From NCBI GenBank assembly GCA_049518415.1, contig JBEKRX010000014.1:23772-87771 (forward strand): DNA of 64,000 nucleotides, written 5' to 3'. The notes beneath the pieces were generated by a model, which was given only the letters and a program-made list of their open reading frames with translations, did no database searches and was not told the origin of the DNA. The stretch comes from CAVQND01 sp049518415. GTDB lineage: Bacteria > Verrucomicrobiota > Verrucomicrobiia > Limisphaerales > UBA8199. How positions within the stretch are numbered: the first letter of the stretch is position 1; each line of letters begins with the position of its first letter. A program made the position numbers and the translations under genes. Of this stretch, positions 17,722 to 25,709 are shown piece by piece.

Positions 17722-17823
17722 ATGGGTTCATTAAAGAAACGCCGAAAAGCCAAGATTAACAAGCACAAGCGCCGCAAGAAGTTGCGCGCGAATCGCCACA
17801 AGAAGCGCACTTGGCAGAGGTAA
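17722..17823 (+). CDS. AURKAIP1/COX24-domain small ribosomal protein (bS22-like)
   Basis: 33 residues, of which over half are Lys or Arg: it begins MGSLKKRRKAKINKHKRRKK and ends with KKRTWQR. This matches the short AURKAIP1/COX24 domain proteins, whose actinobacterial member bS22 sits in the 30S subunit; orthologues of about 30-40 residues occur in Bacteroidetes and Verrucomicrobia. The K-M/I-x-K-H-K-R-R-K core is the family signature. It lies between hisG and a TPR lipoprotein gene. An upstream TTGACA at 17,696-17,701 could be a -35 box, but no strong -10 or Shine-Dalgarno was seen. Confidence 0.8.
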   Translation: MGSLKKRRKAKINKHKRRKKLRANRHKKRTWQR

Positions 17824-17902
17824 TCCCCCCGCTGGCCGGGGTTGACAAGCGGTTGTGTCGGCGCGACCCGCTCAAGGGTTGGACGGGAGGTTGCGACTCA
17901 AT

Positions 17903-19651
17903 ATGGTGAATCGTCATGGGCATTGGGGGTTGGTCCTGGTCTTGGGCAGTGGGCTGGTGAGCGGCTGCGGCTCAGCCGCGGCGCGGCGTCAGGCCGCCCG
18001 GCCGGCCAGCAAGGCCGCTCCCCCGCCGCGGGCCGAGGCTGGGGAGTTGCCCTTGGAAAAGGCGGTCCAGGCCCATGCCCATTACGGGGCCGGGGTGGTT
18101 CAGGAGATGAAGGGTGAGACCGCCGCCGCCCTGGAGGAGTACTACCAGGCCGCGCGGATGGACCCCGCCAACGAAACGCTGGCGCTCGACATCTCCCGGC
18201 GGTTCTTGCAGAGGAAGCAATTCGATAAGGCGCTCGAAGTGGCAAGCCGCGCCGCCGCTCAGCCCAGCGCGTCCGGCGCGATCTTTGCCCGGCTGGGCCT
18301 CATCTATGCGGAACTGGGCAAGACCGAGCAGTCCGTGGCCGCCAACCGCAAGGCGATCAAGAAGGCGCCGGGGCTGCTGGCGGGCTATCGGAACCTCTGC
18401 CTGACCTATCTGCAAGGCAAGCAACCCCAGGAGGCCCTCAAGGTCTTGGATGAGGCGGCGCGGCAGCCCTCGGCCGACCCGGAGTTTCTGATGGGCCTGG
18501 GCGAGTTGTATCTGAACCTGGCCGTGCAAGTGCCGGCGCACAAGGACAAGGCCCATAGCCACGCGCTGGAGGTCTTGCAGCGCGTGGCCGGGCTGAACCC
18601 CCAGGCGCCCGCCTTGCGCTTGATGCTGGCGGACAGCTTCAACCTCCTCGGCGATACTCCGCGGGCGGCCCAACTCTACCTGGATTTGCTCAACCGGCTG
18701 CCCGAGGCGTCGCTCTTCCGTGAGCGCGTCCACGCCAAGCTCACCGACATCTACTTGCGCACCTCCGACCGCCAGCACGCCGTCGAGCAACTCCAGGCCA
18801 TGGTCGACGACGACCCAGCCAATCCGGCGGCCTACTATTACCTGGGGACCATCGCCTTTGACGCCAAGCAATGGGCCCAGGCCGCTGAGTACTTCAGCAA
18901 GACCATCTTGCTCAGCCCGGGCTTCGAACAGGCCTATTATGACCTGGCCAGCGCGCAGTTGGACCTCAAACAGACCCGCCAGGCCCTGGCCACACTCGAG
19001 CAGGCCCGCCAGAAGTTCGCGCGCAACTCGCAGAATTTCGTGCTCGAGTTCCTGACCGCCCTGGCTTACAGCCGCGACAAAGACTACACGCGCGCCCTGG
19101 AACACTTCACCAGGGCCGAAGTCATCGCCCAGGTGACGGAACCCAAGCGGCTCAATCAATACTTCTTTTTCCAGCTCGGCGCCGCCTACGAGCGCAAGGG
19201 CGATTATGCCCAAGCCGAAAAACACTTTGAAAAATGCCTCCAGCTCGCCCCGGACTTTGCCGAGGCGCTCAATTACCTTGGCTACATGTGGGCCGAGCAC
19301 GACATGAAACTCGACCAGGCCCGCCAGCTCATCGAGAAGGCCCTCAAGGCCGAACCCAAAAACGCCGCCTACCTTGACAGCCTGGGCTGGGTCCTGTTCA
19401 AACTCCACCAGCCCGAACAGGCCCTGGATTACCTGCTCCGGGCCTGCCAGTTGCTCGAGGAACCCGACCCCGCCGTCTTCGACCACCTCGGCGACATTTA
19501 CGCCACCCTCAGACAGCCGGACAAGGCCCGTGAGGCCTGGCGCAAATCGCTGGCGCTGGAGCCCAATGAAGACGTGCGCAAAAAGCTGGAAGCCGGGCCG
19601 GCCCCGGAAACCCCAAACCCCAGACCGGACGCCAAAGGCCAAGCCCAATGA
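17903..19651 (+). CDS. TPR-repeat lipoprotein
   Basis: 582 residues from ATG 17903. Signal peptide with lipobox at C22 (LVSGC), so a membrane-anchored lipoprotein. At least ten tetratricopeptide repeats fill residues 60-560 (e.g. PAAYYYLGTIAFDAKQWAQA; FFQLGAAYERKGDYAQAEKH; AYLDSLGWVLFKLHQPEQAL). The last repeats resemble those of PEP-CTERM/exopolysaccharide or BamD-like assembly lipoproteins, but that is only resemblance. The stop overlaps the ATG of the AMP-binding ligase gene (ATGA at 19648-19651), so the two are translationally coupled. An alternative start at GTG 17855 adds an unlikely N-terminus before the signal peptide. Confidence 0.82.
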   Translation: MVNRHGHWGLVLVLGSGLVSGCGSAAARRQAARPASKAAPPPRAEAGELPLEKAVQAHAHYGAGVVQEMKGETAAALEEYYQAARMDPANETLALDISRRFLQRKQFDKALEVASRAAAQPSASGAIFARLGLIYAELGKTEQSVAANRKAIKKAPGLLAGYRNLCLTYLQGKQPQEALKVLDEAARQPSADPEFLMGLGELYLNLAVQVPAHKDKAHSHALEVLQRVAGLNPQAPALRLMLADSFNLLGDTPRAAQLYLDLLNRLPEASLFRERVHAKLTDIYLRTSDRQHAVEQLQAMVDDDPANPAAYYYLGTIAFDAKQWAQAAEYFSKTILLSPGFEQAYYDLASAQLDLKQTRQALATLEQARQKFARNSQNFVLEFLTALAYSRDKDYTRALEHFTRAEVIAQVTEPKRLNQYFFFQLGAAYERKGDYAQAEKHFEKCLQLAPDFAEALNYLGYMWAEHDMKLDQARQLIEKALKAEPKNAAYLDSLGWVLFKLHQPEQALDYLLRACQLLEEPDPAVFDHLGDIYATLRQPDKAREAWRKSLALEPNEDVRKKLEAGPAPETPNPRPDAKGQAQ

Positions 19652-20958
19652 CGGCCAGCGGCTCATGCCTTACCAATTTCAAAATGGCAATGCTCTACGA
19701 GCGATGGCAGCAAATTGCGCGCGCCGGCCGGGACCAAATCGCCTTGACCGATTTGACCACGGGCCGGCGGTGGACGTTTTGTGAACTGGCCTCCGCCGGG
19801 GAGGCCGGGGCCGCCAGCCCAGGGCCGGTGGCCTTTCCGCGCGGAGTTTCCGCTGAGTTTATCTTCACGGTGCTGCGCGCGTGGCGTGCGAACCAGGTGG
19901 TCTGTCCCCTGGAACCCGACCAAGCGGCGCCAGTCCTGGCCGGCGATTTGCCGGCGGGCGTCGTGCACCTGAAAACGACTTCCGCGACCACCGGCGAGCC
20001 CAGGCTGGTTGCGTTCACGGCGGCGCAACTGCTGGCCGACGCTCAGAACATCGTCACCACCATGGGTCTGCGCGCCGACTGGCCGAACCTGGGGGTGATC
20101 TCCCTGGCCCACTCCTACGGCTTTTCGAACCTGGTCTTGCCGCTGCTGCTCCACGGGATTCCGCTGGTCCTGGTGGGGGCGGCGCTGCCCGAGGCGGTGC
20201 GGCGCGCCGCCGCCAGCGCCCGCGCGCTCACTTTGGCCGCCGTGCCCGCCCTCTGGCGTACCTGGCAGGCGGCCGATGCCATCCCGGCCCAGGTGCGGCT
20301 GGGGATTTCGGCCGGCGCGCCCCTCCCGCTGGCCTTGGAGCAGAACGTCTTTGCGATGCGCGGGCTGAAAATCCACAACTTTTACGGCAGCACCGAGTGC
20401 GGGGGCATCGCCTACGACGCCACGGCCGGGCCGCGCCTGGACGGCGCGTGTGTCGGTTCGCCGCTGCGGAACGTGGCAGTGTCTGTCACCGCAGAGGGTT
20501 GCCTGGAAGTGCGCAGCGGGGCGGTGGCCGAGACCTACTGGCCGGAGGCGGCCGCCACTCTGCGCGGAGGCGTGTTTCACACCAGCGACCTGGCCGAGAT
20601 CTGCTTCGGGCTGATCTATCTGCGTGGCCGGGCGAGCGACCAGATCAACGTCGCCGGGCGCAAGGTGCCGCCGGAGACGATCGAGCGGGCTTTGGCCGCC
20701 CACCCGCGGGTGCGCGAATGCCTGGTGTTCGGCGTGCCCAGCGCCGAGGCCGAGCGCGGCGAGAGCATCGTGGCCTGCCTGGCGGTGAGGACGGACGTGA
20801 CCAGCGAAACGCTGAGGCAGTTCCTGATGGCGAGCTTGCCGGCCTGGCAGGTGCCCCGCCAATGGTGGTTTGTGGCATCCCTCGGGACCAATGAACGCGG
20901 CAAACTCTCCCGGGCGGAATGGCGCAAAAGATACCTCGAAACCGCCGGCCGGGCGTGA
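19648..20958 (+). CDS. Small AMP-binding (acyl-CoA synthetase/ligase family) enzyme
   Basis: 436 residues, short for a class I adenylate-forming enzyme (usually 500-650). The core motifs remain: ATP loop TTSATTGEP at 110-118, substrate/ATP motif NFYGSTECGG at 244-253, HTSDLAE (family TGD), the hinge GRASDQINVAGRKVPP, and the C-terminal catalytic lysine in ERGKLSR. The truncation falls in the N-terminal subdomain before the ATP loop. It should activate a carboxylic acid as acyl-AMP and possibly load CoA or a carrier protein; the substrate is unknown. The start overlaps the TPR lipoprotein stop by 4 bp. The G in the classic TSGTTG is replaced by A. Confidence 0.85.
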   Translation: MTASGSCLTNFKMAMLYERWQQIARAGRDQIALTDLTTGRRWTFCELASAGEAGAASPGPVAFPRGVSAEFIFTVLRAWRANQVVCPLEPDQAAPVLAGDLPAGVVHLKTTSATTGEPRLVAFTAAQLLADAQNIVTTMGLRADWPNLGVISLAHSYGFSNLVLPLLLHGIPLVLVGAALPEAVRRAAASARALTLAAVPALWRTWQAADAIPAQVRLGISAGAPLPLALEQNVFAMRGLKIHNFYGSTECGGIAYDATAGPRLDGACVGSPLRNVAVSVTAEGCLEVRSGAVAETYWPEAAATLRGGVFHTSDLAEICFGLIYLRGRASDQINVAGRKVPPETIERALAAHPRVRECLVFGVPSAEAERGESIVACLAVRTDVTSETLRQFLMASLPAWQVPRQWWFVASLGTNERGKLSRAEWRKRYLETAGRA

Positions 20959-21151
20959 CGTGCTACAATCAACGAGTGATGGGGGCTGCCGCTTTCCCAC
21001 GCCCCAGCCCGTCGGCGCTCGGCTCTTAGCCATCGGCTGACTTCCCTATAAAGCTACAGTCGCTGCGGTGAACCTGCCTGTAGAACGGGCTTGACGCTGG
21101 TCTTGGCAGGGATAGGCTGCACGCTGGCTTCTCCTGGCAGGAGTCGCGCCG

Positions 21152-21877
21152 ATGAATGTCGGAACGTCCACTTTTGCTACGACCCATTGGAGCGTGGTGC
21201 TCGCCGCCCGCGAACCGGCATCGCCGCAAGCCGCCGCGGCCCTTGAGGAGTTGTGCCGCGCCTACTGGTATCCGCTTTACGCCTACGTGCGCCGACAGGG
21301 CCGCAGCGCGCACGACGCTGAGGACCTCCTCCAGAGCTTCTTCGTCCGCTTTCTTGAAAAGGACTTCCTGCACCAGGTGGACCGTGCCAAGGGCCGCTTC
21401 CGGTCGTTCCTGCTCGGAGCCTTGAATCACTTCCTGGCCAACGAGTGGGACAAGGCCCGGAGCCAAAAACGCGGCGGGCAGGCGCACTTTCTGTCCCTCG
21501 ACACCGGCCAAGCCGAGCGCTGGTATGGGGAGGACCTCGCTTCCGACCTGACCCCCGAGAAGCTCTACGAACAGCGCTGGGCCTGTGTGCTGCTCGAACG
21601 GGTCATGCAGCGCCTGGAACACGATTCCGAAAGCGCGGGCAAGGGCGATTCCTTCGCGGCGCTCAAAGGATTCCTCATCGGCGAAGACGGAGGCCAGTCG
21701 TACCCCGACCTGGCGGCGCAGTTCGGGGTGACGGAAGCGGCGCTAAAGATGAGAGTGCAGCGCCTGCGCCATCGCTACCAACGCTTGCTCCGCGAAGAGA
21801 TCGCCCAGACAGTTACCAGCCCGGAGGAAGTCGAGGACGAAATCCGCCACCTGTTCAGCATCCTGAGCAGTTCGTAG
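21152..21877 (+). CDS. ECF-type RNA polymerase sigma factor
   Basis: 241 residues. Region 2 is seen as YVRRQGRSAHDAEDLLQSFFVRFLEK, split around residues 48-73, and region 4 as SYPDLAAQFGVTEAALKMRV followed by QRLRHRYQRLLREEI near 190-225. The TTHWSVVLAA N-terminus and a long inter-domain linker (including QAHFLSLDTGQAERWY) mark the planctomycete/verrucomicrobial ECF subgroup that is usually encoded beside a Ser/Thr kinase. That is exactly the context here: the WD40 kinase starts 175 bp downstream. No anti-sigma factor is present, so control through kinase phosphorylation is likely, by analogy. A weak TTGACG box lies at 21,089. Confidence 0.93.
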   Translation: MNVGTSTFATTHWSVVLAAREPASPQAAAALEELCRAYWYPLYAYVRRQGRSAHDAEDLLQSFFVRFLEKDFLHQVDRAKGRFRSFLLGALNHFLANEWDKARSQKRGGQAHFLSLDTGQAERWYGEDLASDLTPEKLYEQRWACVLLERVMQRLEHDSESAGKGDSFAALKGFLIGEDGGQSYPDLAAQFGVTEAALKMRVQRLRHRYQRLLREEIAQTVTSPEEVEDEIRHLFSILSSS

Positions 21878-21984
21878 TCCCGCCTTCAAGCGGCGGGTTG
21901 GCGCACGGGCAAGGCGCGAAACCTCCGCCGCGCCGTTTGGTGACGACAGAAGTTCGACCGGCTGAAGCCGCGACTGCGAGCCGG

Positions 21985-22015
21985 CCCGTTACTTTCCGCC
22001 GTTTTTGCTTCTGTA
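21985..22015 (+). promoter_or_regulatory. Shared upstream motif, kinase copy
   Basis: A 30-bp element reading CCGTTACT, about eight variable bases, then GTTTTTGCTTCTGTA. Nearly the same sequence, in the same orientation relative to the gene, precedes the two secreted hydrolase genes at 27,911-27,940 and 29,790-29,819. Here it ends about 38 bp before the kinase ATG. The bipartite form with fixed spacing suggests a promoter, possibly for the adjacent ECF sigma factor. This is an inference. Confidence 0.5.
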
Positions 22016-22052
22016 CGGTAGTGGTAGAGTGTGACGAAACCGATCAGCGTCC

Positions 22053-25000
22053 ATGAGCGCGACGCGACTGTGTGACCGATGTGGCAGAGCGCTCCCACCG
22101 CGAGCGCCCGGTGGGCTCTGCCCCGCGTGTCTGCTGGCCCAGGCCCTCCAGCCGCCCGCCTGTCACGGAGAAATCGCTTCGGATCGCCCCGCAGATTCAC
22201 CCGTCACTCCTCACTCCCCACTCGTCACCCCCGGCCGGTTTGGCGACTACGAGTTGCTGGAGAAAATCGCCGAGGGCGGCATGGGCGTGGTCTATAAAGC
22301 CCGCCAGCTCAGGCTCAACCGCATCGTCGCCGTCAAGATGATCCAGCCCGGGCGCGTGGGCAGCCCGGAGATGGTCTTGCGCTTCCGGGCCGAGGCGGAA
22401 GCCGCCGCCAATCTGCATCACCCGCACATCGTCGCCATCCATGAAACCGGCGAATGCGAGGGCCAGCACTATTTCTCGATGGACTACATCGAGGGCCGGA
22501 ACCTGGCCGAGGCCGTGCGCGAGGGGCCGCTGCCCTCCACCCGCGCCGCCCAAATCCTGCAGCAGACCGCCGAGGCGCTCCACTACGCGCACCAGCGCGG
22601 CATCCTGCATCGCGACCTCAAACCGTCCAACGTGATCTTGGACGAAGCCGGCGAGCCGCGCGTCACCGACTTCGGCCTGGCCCGCCGGCTGACCGGCGAC
22701 TCGACGCTCACGCTGACGGGCCAGGTCTTTGGTTCGCCGCGTTTCATGCCGCCGGAGCAGGCCTCGGCCCGGCACGGCACCGTGGGCGTCCGCAGCGACG
22801 TGTATGGCCTGGGCGCGATCCTTTACTACCTGCTCACCGCGCGTCCGCCGTTTGTGGGCGAGACGCTGGAGACGACCCTGGCGCAAGTATTGGAGCAGGA
22901 ACCGGTATCGCCGCGGCTGCTCAACGCCAGTGTGCCCCGCGACCTGGAGACCATCTGCCTCAAGTGCTTGGAGAAGGAGCCCTCGCGGCGCTACGCCAGC
23001 GCCCAAGCGGTGGCCGAGGAACTGGGCCGGTTTCTGAGCCGCAAGCCGATAGAAGCACGGCCGGTGAATCTCTTTGAGAAGGTCTGGCGCTGGTGCCGGC
23101 GGCGGCCGGTGCGCGCGGGCCTGATCGCGGCGCTGGTGGTGGTGACACTGGCGGGAGCGGCGGGCGTGCTCACGGAATGGCGGTGGGCCGAACTGGCGCG
23201 GCGCGACGCCCTCGAGAAGCTCTGGGGCTCCTATCTCGCCCAAGCCCGTGCCAACCGCTGGAGTGGCCAGCCCGGACGCCGGTTCGACAGCCTCGTGGCG
23301 CTCAGCAACGCCGCCGCCATCCGGCCCTCGCCCAAGTTGCGCAACGAGGCCATCGCCTGCCTCGCGCTGCCGGACGCGCAGGTGCAAAGACAAATCAAAC
23401 TCGGCAAGCCTCTGGCGATGGGCGATTCGCTCGTCTTCGACGCGCGCTTCGAACGCTACGCCCGGATTGACGAGGACGGCACCATCCGCGTCTGCCAAGC
23501 CAACGACGACCGCGAGCTGTTCGTTTTGGCGGGGCCGGCAAAGCCTGAAGCCGCCTACGCCCTGTTCAGTCCTGATGGCCAGTGGCTCGCCGAACGTTGC
23601 CTTGGCGCGGAGACCAACCTACTCCTGATCTGGAACCTGGCACGCCGGGACCTGGTGCTGTCGCAGCCGCTGGCACTCGGCAACCTCGCTTTTAGCCCAG
23701 ACAGCCGTCAACTCGCCGCCGTCCAAAAGAGTGAAACGAATGCCGTCATCCATTTTTACGACCCGGCGCTGCGCCAAGAGGTCCGAACCATCGCCCTGCC
23801 TCAACACATCGGTGACGTGCGCTTCGATCCGGGGGGCCGGCGCCTGGCCGTGTCCAGCCCGGCAGGGCAGACGGTGCGGGTTCTTGAGCTGGAGCCGCAA
23901 GCGATCGCACGAGAACTCGCCCATCCGGGTCGCGTGCGCGGGATCGCGTGGAGTCGAGATGGGAGCTGCCTGGCCGTTTGCAGCGACCTGCGAGTTTACT
24001 TGTGGGACATGCGCCACGCCGACCGGCGGCCCACGGCTTTGGAAGGCCACACCAGCCCCGCCTGGGGGGTGATGTTCAATCAGGGCGGCGACCTGCTGGC
24101 CTCCTATGGCTGGGACGGCATGACGCGCTTGTGGGATCCCAAGGCGGGCCGACTGCTGGTCAGCCTGCCCGGGCAGAGCCTCCCGATGAACTTCGCTCCC
24201 GATGATCGGGCCCTGGGCTTCACCGTGAGCCACAAGGAAGCGGGGATTTGGGAAGTCGATGCCGCGCGGGAGTGCCGTCGCCTCGGGCCGGCCGGGGTGT
24301 TGTGGTCGGCCCAGTTCACTCCGGATGGACGCCTGCTTCTGACCGCCAGCGGCGACGGCGTCCGGCTTTGGAGTGTGGAAGCGAATCAACTGCTCGGCTT
24401 CCTGCCGGTGAACGAATGTCGTTCAGTGATCCTCCACCCCGATGGCCGAAGCCTCATCATCGGTGGCTGGTCTGGCCTTCAGCGGTGGCCGATCGCCTGG
24501 AGTCGGCCCGGCGCTGAGGTGCGGCTCGGGCCAGCGGCCCAACTCTGGAGGCAAAGCACGGAGCAGAGCTGCCTTACGCCCGACGGCCACAGTTTGATCG
24601 CGACGCGCGCGGGAAATGCCGACGCTTTGGTGTTGGACTTCAGGCGGCCCGACCAACCTCGGCGGCTCATGGGGCATCCCATGGCTGGTTTCATATCGAT
24701 CAGTCCCGATGGCCAATGGTTCGCCACCGGCACTTGGAAGGGAACGGGCGTCATGGTCTGGGAGACGCAAACGGGGCAGCCCATCAAGGAATTGCCCGTC
24801 CCGGGAAACGCCGGTTGCGCCTTCAGCCCGGATGGACGATGGCTGCTGACCGGCAATGCGGAGGAATATCGCTTTTGGAGGGTCGCGTCGTGGGACACCG
24901 GTCTGGCCGTTCCCAGGGAGGGCGCCGGCGATATGTTCGGGAGCATGGGGTTTTCACCCGACGGACTCTTGGCGGCGCTCCTCATCGGCCGCAACAGCGG

Positions 25001-25283
25001 TCTGCGGTTGATCGCTGTCTCCGACGGGCATGAACTCGCCACCCTCGACACCGGCAAGCCGCTCTGTTTTTCCCGTGACGGGGGCCAACTCGCCACCGCA
25101 ACGGAGGATGGACGGTTCCTGCTGGTATGGGACCTGCGCGCCATCCGCCGCCACTTGGCGACGATGAAACTTGATTGGCAGTTGCCGCCGATGCCGCCGC
25201 CGGAAAACGCTTTCGGGCCGACGAACCTTACGCTCACGATTCTGACCAACCCGCCGGCGAATCCTGCGCCATCAAGCCGCTGA
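22053..25283 (+). CDS. Membrane Ser/Thr protein kinase with N-terminal zinc ribbon and C-terminal WD40 propeller
   Basis: 1076 residues. N-terminal zinc ribbon (CDRCG at 7-11, CPAC at 23-26). Hanks-type kinase domain 64-335 with P-loop IAEGGMGVVYKA, K95 in VAVK, catalytic HRDLKPSN (D188) and DFG 206-208, so predicted active. One transmembrane helix at about 355-375 (AGLIAALVVVTLAGAAGVL). The rest, about 430-1050, is a series of WD40-like blades (FSPDGQWLA, FSPDSRQLAAV, FSPDGRWLLTG, FSRDGGQLATA), probably periplasmic. Together with the ECF sigma factor upstream it looks like a signal-sensing pair known from Planctomycetota/Verrucomicrobiota. Its last 50 bp are overlapped by an antisense leader-like ORF. 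Confidence 0.92.
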   Translation: MSATRLCDRCGRALPPRAPGGLCPACLLAQALQPPACHGEIASDRPADSPVTPHSPLVTPGRFGDYELLEKIAEGGMGVVYKARQLRLNRIVAVKMIQPGRVGSPEMVLRFRAEAEAAANLHHPHIVAIHETGECEGQHYFSMDYIEGRNLAEAVREGPLPSTRAAQILQQTAEALHYAHQRGILHRDLKPSNVILDEAGEPRVTDFGLARRLTGDSTLTLTGQVFGSPRFMPPEQASARHGTVGVRSDVYGLGAILYYLLTARPPFVGETLETTLAQVLEQEPVSPRLLNASVPRDLETICLKCLEKEPSRRYASAQAVAEELGRFLSRKPIEARPVNLFEKVWRWCRRRPVRAGLIAALVVVTLAGAAGVLTEWRWAELARRDALEKLWGSYLAQARANRWSGQPGRRFDSLVALSNAAAIRPSPKLRNEAIACLALPDAQVQRQIKLGKPLAMGDSLVFDARFERYARIDEDGTIRVCQANDDRELFVLAGPAKPEAAYALFSPDGQWLAERCLGAETNLLLIWNLARRDLVLSQPLALGNLAFSPDSRQLAAVQKSETNAVIHFYDPALRQEVRTIALPQHIGDVRFDPGGRRLAVSSPAGQTVRVLELEPQAIARELAHPGRVRGIAWSRDGSCLAVCSDLRVYLWDMRHADRRPTALEGHTSPAWGVMFNQGGDLLASYGWDGMTRLWDPKAGRLLVSLPGQSLPMNFAPDDRALGFTVSHKEAGIWEVDAARECRRLGPAGVLWSAQFTPDGRLLLTASGDGVRLWSVEANQLLGFLPVNECRSVILHPDGRSLIIGGWSGLQRWPIAWSRPGAEVRLGPAAQLWRQSTEQSCLTPDGHSLIATRAGNADALVLDFRRPDQPRRLMGHPMAGFISISPDGQWFATGTWKGTGVMVWETQTGQPIKELPVPGNAGCAFSPDGRWLLTGNAEEYRFWRVASWDTGLAVPREGAGDMFGSMGFSPDGLLAALLIGRNSGLRLIAVSDGHELATLDTGKPLCFSRDGGQLATATEDGRFLLVWDLRAIRRHLATMKLDWQLPPMPPPENAFGPTNLTLTILTNPPANPAPSSR

Positions 25284-25527
25284 GCAGAAGGACCTCGTCC
25301 GCCTCACAGCCAGGCTCGCAACGGCCGCACGGCACCGACGCCGCAGCTTGGCCAAGCGCGCTCCGACGACGATGCGAAAGGAGCCGAGCCGGACGGGGCA
25401 CTGGAGTGACGGCGGGCTGGCCGAAGCCAGCGCCGATGGTGGCCAAAAACAGAAGCGGAGTCAGGACCAAATCGAACATCCAACACTGAACACTGAACAT
25501 CGAACTGCGGTTTGGCTTGGCTTTCAT
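25234..25527 (-). pseudogene. Remnant of a secreted-protein gene: signal peptide followed by unrelated frame
   Basis: 97 codons from the ATG at 25527. The first 45 residues form a signal peptide (LVLTPLLFLATIGAGFGQPA) that closely parallels that of the hydrolase gene at 27,722 (LTAGLFLAAIGAGLGQPV), and the DNA is alike over about 60 bp. After TPVPRP the similarity stops, and the frame runs on into the antisense of the kinase 3' end, giving a Ser/Arg-rich tail without domain. I read it as the 5' fragment left by a tandem duplication of the Ig-hydrolase gene followed by loss of the rest. A functional 97-residue secreted protein cannot be excluded. Confidence 0.4.
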
Positions 25528-25709
25528 GGTTTTGCCTTTTCGGTTGAGGGTTTCGCGATGGCCGCAAGGAGGGACAAAGCGCGACAGAAGCTGCGACTGG
25601 CCAAGCCCACGCGGCCGAGCCGAGTGCACAGAAGCAAACGAAGGGAACGAAGAGTGCGTCCGCCCTTTGTTTCCTTCGTTGCCTTCTGTTAGTTCATCGA
25701 GCTGCCCGC

